Assembly (NCBI GenBank): GCA_903861125.1
Contig: CAIOTF010000023.1
Span: forward strand, 1 to 64,000
DNA: 64,000 bases
Direction of reading: 5' to 3'
From: an uncultured Ignavibacteriota bacterium
GTDB lineage: Bacteria > Bacteroidota > Ignavibacteria > UBA10030 > UBA8401
The notes under the pieces were generated by a model, which saw only the letters and a program-made list of their open reading frames with translations, searched no databases and was not told the DNA's origin. Shown piece after piece: positions 37,255-46,564 of the stretch. Every line of letters starts with the position of its first letter. Position 1 is the first letter of the stretch. The position numbers and the translations under genes are program-made.

Positions 37255-37352
37255 AATTATTTCCTCCCTGTTTATTGAACTGTATCAACTTACTCAGGTT
37301 TCAGGAAAAAGTTTCCAGAAATTCGGCGAATGGAGGAGTTACATCGGTGAAT

Positions 37353-38168
37353 TCAGCTTTTCATTAATCCGTTCTTACAGCACGGCTGTGAACGAGTCCG
37401 GACAGCCTCAAACCGCTTCCGGTTGACATCGGAGACCGTGGTAAATGGATGCCACAGATGATATTGAATGGCAAGATTCCGCAGTGATTTTCCGGACACA
37501 CCGGTCAAATTCATGCGGTAAAATATATCGGTATCTTCTCCGAAACCGGGTCCAACATACAATTCGTCAAATCCATTCACCCTGAAAAGATGTTCTTTGA
37601 ACGTGGAAAAATTACATCCGAGTATGCCGGTCGATTTTTCCGTGAAGGATCTCAAAAAGGGATTTGTCACACGAATTCCGTGCTCCAGACGAACCGATGT
37701 TCCTTCTATTGCATCAATGATATCACGGAGTGTATAGTGCTCAAATTCGCCGGAAGATATTTTACCAATGGTCAGTGAGTCAGCCCAGCGCTTTCCATGT
37801 TCCACTCTTCTGCCGAGAAGCACTTTTCCTTTTTCGCGATTCGCAAAATGATCTTCAATAAAATGCTCTGAAGGAATGCAGTCGCCGTCGATGAATACAA
37901 GATATTCCGTTGAAGATTCCCTGATCGCATAATTCAGCATTGTGTTCTTACGCCATCCTTTATCGGCATGCCAAAGGTGTTTTATGCAGAATTGACTGGT
38001 CCGTTTCGCCCTGTTCACAACATCAGCTACAGCTTGCCCGGAACCGTCGTCCGCAATGATCACCTCAAATTTTTTGAATGTTTGCCGCGTAAGAGCGGTT
38101 AAAATAAACTGCAGTGCGCGGCTGTTGTTATACACGGCTACAACAAGAGTGATGAGTGGCGTGTTCAT
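37353..38168 (-). CDS. family 2 glycosyltransferase
   Basis: A 271-residue GT-A transferase. Motifs seen: TLVVAVYNNSRALQFIL, FEVIIADDGSG, YLVFIDGDCIPSEHFI (the metal-binding DxD region) and GFDELYVGPGFGEDTDIFYR, the galactosyltransferase-type C-terminal block. The acceptor is unknown; it is likely a cell-surface polysaccharide or lipid. Its ATG shares one base with the upstream stop. Confidence 0.88.
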   Translation of the reverse strand: MNTPLITLVVAVYNNSRALQFILTALTRQTFKKFEVIIADDGSGQAVADVVNRAKRTSQFCIKHLWHADKGWRKNTMLNYAIRESSTEYLVFIDGDCIPSEHFIEDHFANREKGKVLLGRRVEHGKRWADSLTIGKISSGEFEHYTLRDIIDAIEGTSVRLEHGIRVTNPFLRSFTEKSTGILGCNFSTFKEHLFRVNGFDELYVGPGFGEDTDIFYRMNLTGVSGKSLRNLAIQYHLWHPFTTVSDVNRKRFEAVRTRSQPCCKNGLMKS

Positions 38169-39433
38169 TACGTCTTCTGTTGCTTCTTCTTTGCTGCGGG
38201 AAAAAGGATATTGTTTAAAATGATCCTGTATCCGGGAGAATTTTTATGCAGGTTCAGATCGGTCGGCGGGTCTCCTACGGCATGCTGATAATCTTCAGGA
38301 TCGTGGCCACCGTAGAATGTAAAAGTGCCGCGGCCGTAATTTCCGTGGATATACCGCACTTCATCCGATCCTTCCCGTTCTCCCAAAATGATCACGCTTG
38401 GTTTAATCAACGATTTTTTAAACATCGTCGTCTGCCCCATGAATCCTTTCAAAATGTTTACATGATTCTGGGTAAGCATGGTCGGCACGGGATCGTACTT
38501 TGCCGAGAATTCGAACAATGTGAAATAGTCGGAATTCGGATCGCGGAGCGGCACAGGATCACTGGGAGGATTATCGATGTCGGAAAATTCGTAACGGAGA
38601 GGATTCATTTCGAGCGTAAAATTCTGGAATGCAAATGATTTTGAGAAATCGAGTTTTTGCTGCGCATTTCTGTCGGCAGGATCGCCGTCAAACATCGTCT
38701 CGGCAATATCTACATTCTCTGCGGCGAGTGCAATGTCGTAACTGTCCGTTGCGGAACACATTGCGAACATAAATCCGCCGCTCGCTACGTAATCACGAAT
38801 CCCCCTTGCAACAGCTTTTTTTTCATCCGAAACTTTTTTATAACCGAGTTCCCGGGCTGTCTTTTCGTAGCTTATTTGCTGTTCAATGTACCACGGAGAA
38901 TTGCGGTGTGAAGCATAGAACTTGCCGTATTGACCGGTAAAATCCTCGTGATGAAGATGGAGCCAGTCATACTCAGACAGTTTACCATGCAATACTTCCG
39001 GGTCCCACAGTTTTGTATACGGTATCTCGGCATATTCAAGAGCGAGCGTCACCGCATCGTCCCACGGTTTGAATCCCGGAGGAACATAGACGGCAACTTT
39101 CGGAGACTTTTCCAGACGGACAACATCCATATTGTTGTTCTCTCCGGCTATCTCACCAAGTATCTGCGTTGCATTGGCTCCGCTGATCAGTTCGAATGCA
39201 ACACCGCGAATCCGGCACTCATTGGCAACGGTTGAAGCATTGTCTATCAAAAATGACCCGCCGCGGTAATTCAGCAACCAGTCGATTTCCACCCCTTTTT
39301 CCAGCGTCCAGAATGCGATGCCGTACGCTTTCAGATGATTCGTCTGCGTCAGATCCATGGGAATAAGGATCTTCTGCTGAGCTGCAGCGGTCAGTGGAAG
39401 CAGAAGCAATATTATGAACAGTAATTTTTTCAT
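38168..39433 (-). CDS. secreted protein of the family often labelled 'asparagine synthetase B'
   Basis: From ATG 39433 the product is 421 residues with a signal peptide (MKKLLFIILLLLPLTAAAQ); a start 10 codons earlier has a slightly better ribosome site. Family blocks are ILIPMDLTQTNHLKAYGIAF, VDWLLNYRGGSFLI, KPWDDAVTLALEYAEIPY, YDWLHLHHEDFTGQYGKFYA, GGFMFAMCSATDSYDIALAAE and FYGGHDPEDYQH. These proteins carry the asparagine synthetase B name in databases, but none of the glutaminase or ATP-pyrophosphatase motifs is present, and the protein is exported. The layout resembles a class I glutamine-amidotransferase-like fold. True function is unknown. Confidence 0.8.
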   Translation of the reverse strand: MKKLLFIILLLLPLTAAAQQKILIPMDLTQTNHLKAYGIAFWTLEKGVEIDWLLNYRGGSFLIDNASTVANECRIRGVAFELISGANATQILGEIAGENNNMDVVRLEKSPKVAVYVPPGFKPWDDAVTLALEYAEIPYTKLWDPEVLHGKLSEYDWLHLHHEDFTGQYGKFYASHRNSPWYIEQQISYEKTARELGYKKVSDEKKAVARGIRDYVASGGFMFAMCSATDSYDIALAAENVDIAETMFDGDPADRNAQQKLDFSKSFAFQNFTLEMNPLRYEFSDIDNPPSDPVPLRDPNSDYFTLFEFSAKYDPVPTMLTQNHVNILKGFMGQTTMFKKSLIKPSVIILGEREGSDEVRYIHGNYGRGTFTFYGGHDPEDYQHAVGDPPTDLNLHKNSPGYRIILNNILFPAAKKKQQKT

Positions 39434-39471
39434 GCTATTCAACTTACGAACTTTGCTTTTCATCCTCAACT

Positions 39472-39503
39472 AAAATAAAAAGCGAATGATTGCTCATTCG
39501 CTT
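39472..39503 (-). terminator. intrinsic terminator downstream of the ECF sigma gene
   Basis: Ten-base perfect arms AAGCGAATGA and TCATTCGCTT with a four-base loop, followed on the minus strand by TTTATTTT. It lies between the sigma factor and the following minus-strand gene. Confidence 0.88.
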
Positions 39504-39544
39504 ATCCACTCCACCGCAAGCACTGTTCCGCGCCGGTATAGTTC

Positions 39545-40174
39545 TTATACTATCGCTAATGCAATATCCGTTTTGAGTTTCCCCGATTTGAATTCCGCGG
39601 CAGTTTTCTTTGTTATATATCCGTGGTGTACCGCAAAATTATACAATTTCTCCTGCATCACTTTGCGGGCGCGGTGTAAGCGCGAGCGGACAGTGCCGAG
39701 CGGGATTTCCAGTATTTCTGCAATCTCTTCGTACGTCATCTCTTCAAGATCCGAAAGAATGAGAATGGTGCGGAATTCTTCGTTTAGCGATTCCATCGCA
39801 CGCACAACATCGTCGCCGAGTAGATGGTCGAACATATCTCTCCGCATATCGGTTATCGGGGCCGATTCATCTTTCAACAGGTCCACAAACTCTTCCACCT
39901 CGGAATATTCCACCTGATCCGGCGTGCGGCTGTTCTTCCGGTAATTATTGATAAACGAATTTTTCAGGATACGAAAAAGCCATGCCTTCGCATTTGTATC
40001 GTTCTGATACTTATCAATGAAGCGATATGCTTTTAAGTATGTATCCTGAATTAGGTCTTTTGCGTCATCTTCGTTATTCGTCAACCGAAGTGCGTAATTG
40101 TAGAGAAGACTCATATGCGGAATCATCTCTTTATGATATAATTTGTCAAAACTTGCTCGGTGTGCGTCAGTCAT
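39545..40174 (-). CDS. ECF-family RNA polymerase sigma factor
   Basis: From ATG 40174 (AAAGG upstream) it is 209 residues. Region 2 is visible in LLYNYALRLTNNEDDAKDLIQDTYLKAYRFI and AWLFRILKNSFIN. Region 4 is visible in LNEEFRTILILSDLEEMTYEEIAEILEIPLGTVRSRLHRAR. A short C-terminal extension (HHGYITKKTAAEFKSG...) follows. No anti-sigma gene is adjacent, so its control is not evident. Confidence 0.94.
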   Translation of the reverse strand: MTDAHRASFDKLYHKEMIPHMSLLYNYALRLTNNEDDAKDLIQDTYLKAYRFIDKYQNDTNAKAWLFRILKNSFINNYRKNSRTPDQVEYSEVEEFVDLLKDESAPITDMRRDMFDHLLGDDVVRAMESLNEEFRTILILSDLEEMTYEEIAEILEIPLGTVRSRLHRARKVMQEKLYNFAVHHGYITKKTAAEFKSGKLKTDIALAIV

Positions 40175-40331
40175 ACAGTTGCCTTTCAATTTTGAGTGAT
40201 ATATATATTAGCGTTTCTATATATCTCAACGAAACCGAGTTCCCGAATAACTGAATGCCATGAAATTGACGAATATTGGGGGTATTTAAGAATCGCCTGC
40301 CCGATATGAACGATTTTACCAAAAAAGGTCT

Positions 40332-42083
40332 TCAGACCCGTTCTGCTCCGAAATCATTATAGAGCTTTTTGACCAGTGGGTGGTCATCATTCTGTGCAGG
40401 TTTTGAAGCAGGAACAATCGTAGATACTTTAGGATCCGGCTGTTGATGAGCACCATTGCCGCTTTTTAAACCAGCCGCCTGAATAATTGGTTCAATCCGC
40501 AACCGTGAGTTGAGCATCGAATTGATTGTTTCTGCAAGAATCTCTTTATTGCGGAAGAGTGTACCACAATGGAAATCATCCGTACATGCAATCTGGAGCG
40601 TTCCATTCACTATGTCCACGGGTGTAGTTTCACCAAGAATCGTTCCGACGGAGATCTTTTTCTTCCGCATCTCATCAACAATCGTGTTCCACTTTTGCTG
40701 GACGTCCGATAACGATACAGTGCTGGTTCGCTGAACAGGCTCGGTTTCCGTTCTCTGCTCTTCGGCGGTTTTTTTTGCAGGAACAACAAACGTGTACCGG
40801 GATGTCGCTTCCTGAACGGATAATTTTGGAGCGGCCGGTGCGGTATGTTCACGAGCGATTTCCGGAACTTTCTGAACCGTCTGAGGTTTTTCGGTATACG
40901 CTTCCTGCGGTTTCGGAATAAACGAGGGTTTCAGATCAGACTGAAGTTTTTTTTTCAGGTCATCTATCTGCATCAGAAGATCGTCGATCTTTACCGATTG
41001 TTCCATCTTCGTCAACTGCACGACCATCACTTCAAGTTTGAAACGGGGTTGCGGACTAAAGCGAATTGAATTTTCAGTATCGGTTGTTACTTTCAGTATC
41101 CGCAGAATATCCTGAAGCGAGAACGATGCCGCATCGGCAGCATATCTCTTGCGGTGAAGTTCAGACTCTTCAATGAGATTGGTCATGTTCGTCGTCTGCG
41201 CGATGAGCATATTGCGGAAATGTTCTGTAAGTCCGGAAACGAATTCCTTGATATCAAATCCGCTGTTGATCACTTCCTTCACCAGATCGAGCGCCGCTTT
41301 AGTGTCCTTTGCACGAAGAACATCGGAAACACGGAAGTAGAGTTCCTGATCAACAATATTCAGCGCATCACCCACCTGTTTTGAGGCGATCGTTGTTCCG
41401 CAGAATGAGACAACCTGATCGAAGATGCTCTGGGCATCGCGCATCGAGCCGTCTCCCTTTTTAGCAATAATGAGGAGTGCATCATCATCAATCGTGATCT
41501 TCTCTTCAATAGCAATGAACTTTAATCGTCCGACGATCTCTTCCAATCCGATCCGCCGGAAATCGTACCGCTGACAACGGGAAAGAATGGTGGCGGGAAC
41601 TTTATGTAGTTCCGTTGTTGCAAAAATGAACAATACATGCGGAGGTGGCTCTTCCAATGTTTTCAAAAGTGCATTGAAGGCACTCATTGACAGCATGTGC
41701 ACTTCGTCAATGATATACACTTTTCTTTTGCCGCGTGTCGGTAAATAACGGACTGATTCGCGCAAATTACGGATCTGCTCCACCCCATTATTCGACGCTC
41801 CGTCGATTTCGATCACATCAAGCGAGCGTCCGTCGATAATCTCTTTGCATACTTCGCATTCATTACAGGGCTCAAAATTCTGCGGATTGAGACAGTTCAC
41901 GGCGCGGGCCAGAATGCGGGCCGTGGTCGTTTTGCCGCAGCCGCGCGTTCCGCTGAAGATAAACGCATGCGCCAGACGATTCTGCGCCAGCGCATTGCGC
42001 AGCGTTTCGGAGACATGTGATTGTCCGATAACATCATCGAACAACATGGGACGCCATTTACGTGCTGTAACTTGATAGCTCAT
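40332..42083 (-). CDS. dnaX: DNA polymerase III subunits gamma/tau
   Basis: The clamp-loader ATPase. Walker A is GTRGCGKTTTARIL; the zinc-binding cysteines are in CLNPQNFEPCNECEVC; Walker B is VYIIDEVHMLS; sensor 1 is LFIFATTELHKVPATILSRCQRYDFR (SRC motif). At 583 residues it has the C-terminal tau-like extension. The stop codon lies in a small GGTC-TGAA-GACC hairpin followed by six T on the minus strand, a weak terminator. I saw no programmed-frameshift slippery run. Confidence 0.95.
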   Translation of the reverse strand: MSYQVTARKWRPMLFDDVIGQSHVSETLRNALAQNRLAHAFIFSGTRGCGKTTTARILARAVNCLNPQNFEPCNECEVCKEIIDGRSLDVIEIDGASNNGVEQIRNLRESVRYLPTRGKRKVYIIDEVHMLSMSAFNALLKTLEEPPPHVLFIFATTELHKVPATILSRCQRYDFRRIGLEEIVGRLKFIAIEEKITIDDDALLIIAKKGDGSMRDAQSIFDQVVSFCGTTIASKQVGDALNIVDQELYFRVSDVLRAKDTKAALDLVKEVINSGFDIKEFVSGLTEHFRNMLIAQTTNMTNLIEESELHRKRYAADAASFSLQDILRILKVTTDTENSIRFSPQPRFKLEVMVVQLTKMEQSVKIDDLLMQIDDLKKKLQSDLKPSFIPKPQEAYTEKPQTVQKVPEIAREHTAPAAPKLSVQEATSRYTFVVPAKKTAEEQRTETEPVQRTSTVSLSDVQQKWNTIVDEMRKKKISVGTILGETTPVDIVNGTLQIACTDDFHCGTLFRNKEILAETINSMLNSRLRIEPIIQAAGLKSGNGAHQQPDPKVSTIVPASKPAQNDDHPLVKKLYNDFGAERV

Positions 42084-42129
42084 TGTCTCTCAAAAAAGTG
42101 AATCCTGAATTGCTGATGCAAAATATTTA

Positions 42130-44505
42130 TTATTTTCCAAAGACGATCGGCAATGCATCGTCGATCTTTTCAACCGGAATAATCTTCAATCCTTCTTTAA
42201 CACTTGGCTGAATCTCCGTCAGGTCCTTTACATTCTCTTTCGGAATCAGCACAATTTTAATGCCAGCCCGTTTCGCCGCAAGTAATTTTTCGTTCAAACC
42301 GCCAATCGGCAGCACCTCACCGCGCAGGGTGATTTCACCGGTCATGGCAACATCCGCACGCGCCGGCTTGCCGCTGATTGCAGAAATCATCGCCATTGTC
42401 ATCGTTATGCCGGCAGAAGGTCCGTCCTTTGGAATAGCACCTTCCGGTAAATGGATGTGGATCTCGTGCTTCTTGAAAAATTCCGGGTTCAACTTCAATT
42501 TCTTCGCGTTCGACCGGATGTAACTCAACGCCGCCTGTGCCGATTCTTTCATCACATCGCCAAGCTGACCGGTCAGAGTCAATTTTCCCGCACCGTTCAT
42601 CAGCGTTACATCCACATGCAGAATATCGCCGCCAACGCTCGTCCAAGCCAAGCCCGTAACGGACCCTATCTGCGCTTTTTTATCCGCCTCTTTGTTCCTG
42701 AATTTCGGTACGCCAAGATATTCTTCAATCTTTTTTTCATCGACGATCAGCAGCCGGCGTTTCTTTTTCCCGTTTTTCTGCTTTGCCAGCACAGTCTCTT
42801 TTGCCGCTTTCCGGCACACCGATGCGATCTCACGCTCGAGATGACGCACGCCGCTTTCGCGCGTGTACTCCGTAATGATCTTCTGGATCGCCTCGTCGCG
42901 AATCTCAAGCTCTTTACCGCTCATCCCATGTTCAACGATCAGCCGGGGAACAATATGCTTCTTTGCAATCTCCTTTTTTTCGAAATCCAGATAACTGGAG
43001 AGTTCGATTACTTCCATCCTGTCCAGCAGCGGCAGCGGTATCTGATACCGCACATTCGCCGTGGTGATAAACATAACCTTTGAAAGATCGTAATCCACTT
43101 CCAGATAATGATCGTTGAATGTCGAATTCTGCTGCGGATCAAGAACTTCCAGCAGCGCACTGGATGGATCGCCGCGAAAATCCATGCTCATCTTATCCAC
43201 TTCATCCATAAGAATAACGGGATTTACTACGCCGGCCCGTTTCATGGATTGAATTATCTTGCCCGGCATGGAACCGATATACGTACGTCGATGACCGCGG
43301 ATCTCCGCTTCATCGCGCACGCCGCCAAGCGACATACGCACAAATTTTCTTCCCATTGCCCGCGCAATGGATTTCGCCAAAGACGTTTTGCCAACACCCG
43401 GCGGACCCACGAGACAGAGAATCTGTCCTTTCATTTCTTTCACAAGATTAAGAACGGCAATGTGTTCAAGAATCCGGTCCTTCGGCTTTTCCAGTCCGTA
43501 ATGGTCTTCGTCAAGAATCTTTTTTACATGGTCGATCTCAAGATCGTCCTTCGTTTTTTTCTTCCATGGAAGGCTAACGAGCCAATCCAGATAATTGCGG
43601 ATCACGCCAAACTCGGGGGACATCGACGGAGTCTTCTTCAGTTTATTGAATTCTTCCATCGCTTTATCGTATGCATCCTTCTTCATACCGGACTTTTCGA
43701 TATCCTCTTTCAGTTTTGCCAGTTCCGGTGTTCCTTCTTCGTCTCCCAATTCATCCTGCAGTATCTTGATCTGCTCCTGAATGAAATACTTCCGTTGTGT
43801 TTTCTGGATATTCTCATGCACCTTCGTATCAATCTCGCGTTCAATCTTCAATATGGATATTTCGGAATTGAGTATGCGGATCACTTCCAGATATTGTTCT
43901 TTTAAGACGTTGAGCCGCAGGATCTTTTGCTTCACCTCAACGGTCTGCAGAATGTTCGCCGCTATATAATAGAGCCGGCGTTGAACATCTTTAATATTTT
44001 CGAATGCTGCAAGTGCTTCGGGTGGAATGTTGCGGTTCGCGCGGACATATTCCGAGAATAAAGACGACGCATGCCTTACGATCGCATCCATCTCCGTCGA
44101 TTTGTCGTCGGATGAAAACGTTGTCGAGATATCCGCCATCATAAATTTATCGTTGGGCAGAAATTCTTTGATCACTCCCTGAACCGTCCCATCCACAAGT
44201 ATTTTCATCAGATTGTTCGGCAGTTTCAGTATTTGAACGATCTTTGCAACCGTTCCCTCCATATAAATATCATCTTTGCCCGGATCTTCAACGGTCGGGT
44301 CCTTTTGGGAGACAAGAAAGATAAATTTGTTGTTCTCCAATGCATGGTTTGCGGCGCGCAGCGACGTTTCGCGTCCGACCAGCACCGGAAAAATCATATA
44401 GGGGAAAATAACGACATCCCGCAGCGGCAGCACAGGAAGCGTCTTGGGAATGGAATCGAGAGTTTCTATTGTTATTTCGGGTTTAATGACGATTTCTTGG
44501 GCCAT
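42130..44505 (-). CDS. lon: ATP-dependent protease Lon
   Basis: The 791-residue length is normal. The N-terminal substrate-binding domain (LPVLPLRDVVIFPYMIFPVLVGR), the AAA+ domain (CLVGPPGVGKTSLAKSIARAMGR, VILMDEVDKM) and the protease domain with the Ser-Lys dyad (PKDGPSAGITM and GEVLPIGGLNEKLLAAKRAG) are all clear. It degrades misfolded and regulatory proteins in the cytoplasm. The upstream gap of 133 bp holds the terminator of the next gene and presumably the lon promoter; no HSF- or CIRCE-like site was seen. Confidence 0.96.
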   Translation of the reverse strand: MAQEIVIKPEITIETLDSIPKTLPVLPLRDVVIFPYMIFPVLVGRETSLRAANHALENNKFIFLVSQKDPTVEDPGKDDIYMEGTVAKIVQILKLPNNLMKILVDGTVQGVIKEFLPNDKFMMADISTTFSSDDKSTEMDAIVRHASSLFSEYVRANRNIPPEALAAFENIKDVQRRLYYIAANILQTVEVKQKILRLNVLKEQYLEVIRILNSEISILKIEREIDTKVHENIQKTQRKYFIQEQIKILQDELGDEEGTPELAKLKEDIEKSGMKKDAYDKAMEEFNKLKKTPSMSPEFGVIRNYLDWLVSLPWKKKTKDDLEIDHVKKILDEDHYGLEKPKDRILEHIAVLNLVKEMKGQILCLVGPPGVGKTSLAKSIARAMGRKFVRMSLGGVRDEAEIRGHRRTYIGSMPGKIIQSMKRAGVVNPVILMDEVDKMSMDFRGDPSSALLEVLDPQQNSTFNDHYLEVDYDLSKVMFITTANVRYQIPLPLLDRMEVIELSSYLDFEKKEIAKKHIVPRLIVEHGMSGKELEIRDEAIQKIITEYTRESGVRHLEREIASVCRKAAKETVLAKQKNGKKKRRLLIVDEKKIEEYLGVPKFRNKEADKKAQIGSVTGLAWTSVGGDILHVDVTLMNGAGKLTLTGQLGDVMKESAQAALSYIRSNAKKLKLNPEFFKKHEIHIHLPEGAIPKDGPSAGITMTMAMISAISGKPARADVAMTGEITLRGEVLPIGGLNEKLLAAKRAGIKIVLIPKENVKDLTEIQPSVKEGLKIIPVEKIDDALPIVFGK

Positions 44506-44531
44506 AACACAGATTCTATTACGCGGATGAT

Positions 44532-44556
44532 AAAAAAAGCGGACTATGCCGCTTTT
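44532..44556 (-). terminator. intrinsic terminator of the YeeE/YedE pair
   Basis: Arms AAAAGCGG and CCGCTTTT with a six-base loop, followed on the minus strand by further T residues. It separates the transporter genes from lon. Confidence 0.8.
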
Positions 44557-44638
44557 ATGTTGATTACTGTTTGAAGATACTCAGATTTTCGTGTTGATGC
44601 AAACATGCGGTTTTTAACACATTTTTGACCTCCATGCT

Positions 44639-45049
44639 TCAGTGTGGAAGTTTATCCTTCAATGAATGGTATAAAAATGCACCGGTCAAAGCGCCGGCCA
44701 ACGTAAACAGTGCCGGAAATTCTCCGGCCCCTATCTGTGCAAAGATCGGTCCCGGGCAAGCACCGGTGATAGCCCAGCCGAAACCGAATAGCATACCGCC
44801 GATGATGAATCCTTTATGGAATTTCTTCCCCTGAAAGCGAAGTGCTTCGCCGCTCAGTGCTTTCAGTTTTAAGCGCTGAACGATCTGCATGGAAATTGCT
44901 CCGACTACAACTGCGGAACCGATGATAAGATACATATGCCATTCCTTGAATTGGAACATGTTCTGGATCCTGAACCAGCTTACAACTTCAGCTTTCGTAA
45001 GGACGATGCCAAAGAGAGTGCCATAAATAATAGAGATTAAGTTTTTCAT
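44639..45049 (-). CDS. YeeE/YedE (DUF395) sulfur transporter, second half
   Basis: The product is 136 residues from ATG 45049, preceded by GGAGAAACG. It has three or four membrane segments and the conserved GFGWAITGACPGPIFAQIG, whose Cys is the sulfur-relay residue in YeeE-type thiosulfate/sulfur carriers. The other half is encoded ten bases upstream. Such PmpA/PmpB-like two-gene forms are common in Bacteroidota and Proteobacteria. Confidence 0.88.
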   Translation of the reverse strand: MKNLISIIYGTLFGIVLTKAEVVSWFRIQNMFQFKEWHMYLIIGSAVVVGAISMQIVQRLKLKALSGEALRFQGKKFHKGFIIGGMLFGFGWAITGACPGPIFAQIGAGEFPALFTLAGALTGAFLYHSLKDKLPH

Positions 45050-45059
45050 CGTTTCTCCG

Positions 45060-45533
45060 TTACAAATACGTTGCAATAAATGTGTATAGCAATCCGCCGG
45101 CAAAGAATGCAAGCGTTGCTTTTAGACTTGATGATTGCAGAATGGATAATCCAAAGATCGAATGTCCGGACGTACAGCCGTTAGCGTACCGAGTTCCGAA
45201 TCCTACAAGAATTCCGCCGAAGAATAATTTCGCATATCCTTGCAGTGTGTGGTATTGTTCCGGCAGGAAATGAAGCGGAGTCGGCGACATATACTGCGCG
45301 ACAATGAAAGCTCCGATCCCAATTCCGACCATGAACGATAGTTTCCATCCGTTCTCCTGCATATTGAATTTGAACATCTCCCGTCTGTTCTGCGGCAAAA
45401 TTAGAATACAGAGATGCTCAAACGACGATGAAAGACCAAGCATCTTGTTTGTGGTTATTAATAAAAGCGGCACAAAAAGACCGATAAGCGGTCCGGCAAC
45501 ATACCAGTTCCATGGTTCATAAAGCCAATTCAT
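45060..45533 (-). CDS. YeeE/YedE (DUF395) sulfur transporter, first half
   Basis: The 157-residue inner-membrane protein has four hydrophobic segments and the conserved block GTRYANGCTSGHSIFGLS with the key Cys. Together with the following gene it should move reduced sulfur (thiosulfate or a sulfane-sulfur donor) into the cell. No rhodanese or TusA gene is adjacent. It is next to the AT-rich island but its codon use and base composition match the rest of the window. Confidence 0.88.
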   Translation of the reverse strand: MNWLYEPWNWYVAGPLIGLFVPLLLITTNKMLGLSSSFEHLCILILPQNRREMFKFNMQENGWKLSFMVGIGIGAFIVAQYMSPTPLHFLPEQYHTLQGYAKLFFGGILVGFGTRYANGCTSGHSIFGLSILQSSSLKATLAFFAGGLLYTFIATYL

Positions 45534-45595
45534 ACAATGATCCTTTGTTGGTTAAATTATTCGTAAAACGTCCTGTTGCATCGTCTACTATAACG

Positions 45596-45625
45596 AAAAA
45601 GTCTTCCGTTTCCGAAAGACTTTTT
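45596..45625. terminator. terminator hairpin at the left edge of the AT-rich island
   Basis: AAAAAGTCTT and AAGACTTTTT arms around a ten-base loop, with A and T runs that suit both strands. A base-for-base identical copy lies at 49717-49746 on the other side of the island. Confidence 0.85.
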
Positions 45626-45786
45626 CAAAAAGCGAAGAGCGAATTAGTCGGTCACTCAATATACCCGGATTACCGGAAAAGACCGTTGTGCGTTATTATC
45701 GTATAATACTTTCGCACCTTTGAATATACTAAATTCGTCCTTTTTATGTAAATATGTTTTTATTCTGCAGAACCTCAAGATATTTA

Positions 45787-46121
45787 CTAAAATAAAAATT
45801 CTCCGACCAATTTATCGTCAATAAATACTTCAATAATCTCATCCTTTGTTTGCGAGTTATAGAGCATCATCGATTTAATTTTTCTACCCTTATACTCTGC
45901 GTTATATTCAATTTTTTTGTCTTTCCCGCTATTCCCTTTTATTACTTCATTACCATCAATGAGTATACATATTTTTCTATTAAACACATGATACTCTTCC
46001 CGCACTTTTACTTTTATTTCTCCACCTGCCTCCGACGAGATATTCCACAACACATGTTGTTCGGAGCCGCAACCTGCAATAAAGGCCGATAGAAAGAATA
46101 TAACTATTACACTGTTTTCAT
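45787..46121 (-). CDS. small lipoprotein, start frameshifted by one base
   Basis: The clean frame from the GTG at 46053 encodes 88 residues. Upstream in the same frame the codons read NSVIVIFFLSAFIAGCGSEQHV, a clear lipoprotein signal, but no start codon is available before a stop. An ATG at 46121, five bases after the preceding gene, is in a different frame and hits a stop after four codons. Adding one A to the run in ATGAAAAC restores MKNSVIVIFFLSAFIAGC. The mature part is a small charged beta-rich domain (KVREEYHVFNRKICILIDG). It is the last gene of the island and could be an immunity or binding lipoprotein; that is conjecture. Confidence 0.6.
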
Positions 46122-46125
46122 GATT

Positions 46126-46560
46126 TTATTTTTTTCCCCGGTTATGTTCGCTCTTTACAAATATCCAGTAGAGAAACACTCCCAATATCATATTTCGCAA
46201 AACGCTCCACCAGTTTATTTCACTTGATATCGTACTCCCAAAACAGCCGCACTCTACAATGTTTCCACGGAATAGATTAAATAACATTGCGGCGGTAAAT
46301 ACGGACAACAATATAACCAATACAAAGCTAAACATTTTTGACATTCCGCAGATACATAAACCTATTCCGGCAACGACTTCGGTCATTACAATACATATCG
46401 ATAAAGGAATGATCATCTTAAGAGGGAGTAAATCGAAATGCTCTACATCTGATACGAAGAGCGGAAATGATAATGCTTTGGCGACACCGGAATAAATAAA
46501 TAAAGCAGAAGCTATGATTACGGCAATACGTTTTCTATCTACAGGAATATTATATTTCAT
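46126..46560 (-). CDS. MauE/DoxX-like redox-associated membrane protein
   Basis: The 144-residue protein has four membrane segments (IIASALFIYSGVAKAL, MIIPLSICIVMTEVVAGIGLCI, FSFVLVILLSVFTAAMLFNLF, NMILGVFLYWIFV). The loop motif VECGCFGS before the last segment is the hallmark of MauE-like proteins. These are thought to pass electrons to periplasmic thioredoxin-like partners during disulfide formation. A TlpA-like thioredoxin is encoded at the head of the same island, which fits a shared role. Confidence 0.82.
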   Translation of the reverse strand: MKYNIPVDRKRIAVIIASALFIYSGVAKALSFPLFVSDVEHFDLLPLKMIIPLSICIVMTEVVAGIGLCICGMSKMFSFVLVILLSVFTAAMLFNLFRGNIVECGCFGSTISSEINWWSVLRNMILGVFLYWIFVKSEHNRGKK

Positions 46561-46564
46561 GTTT

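Noticed and set aside
42451-43905. Long plus-strand ORFs antisense to the lon gene
   Set aside because: They are shadows of lon: no ribosome sites, unlikely Phe/Leu/Arg-rich composition, and no recognisable domains.
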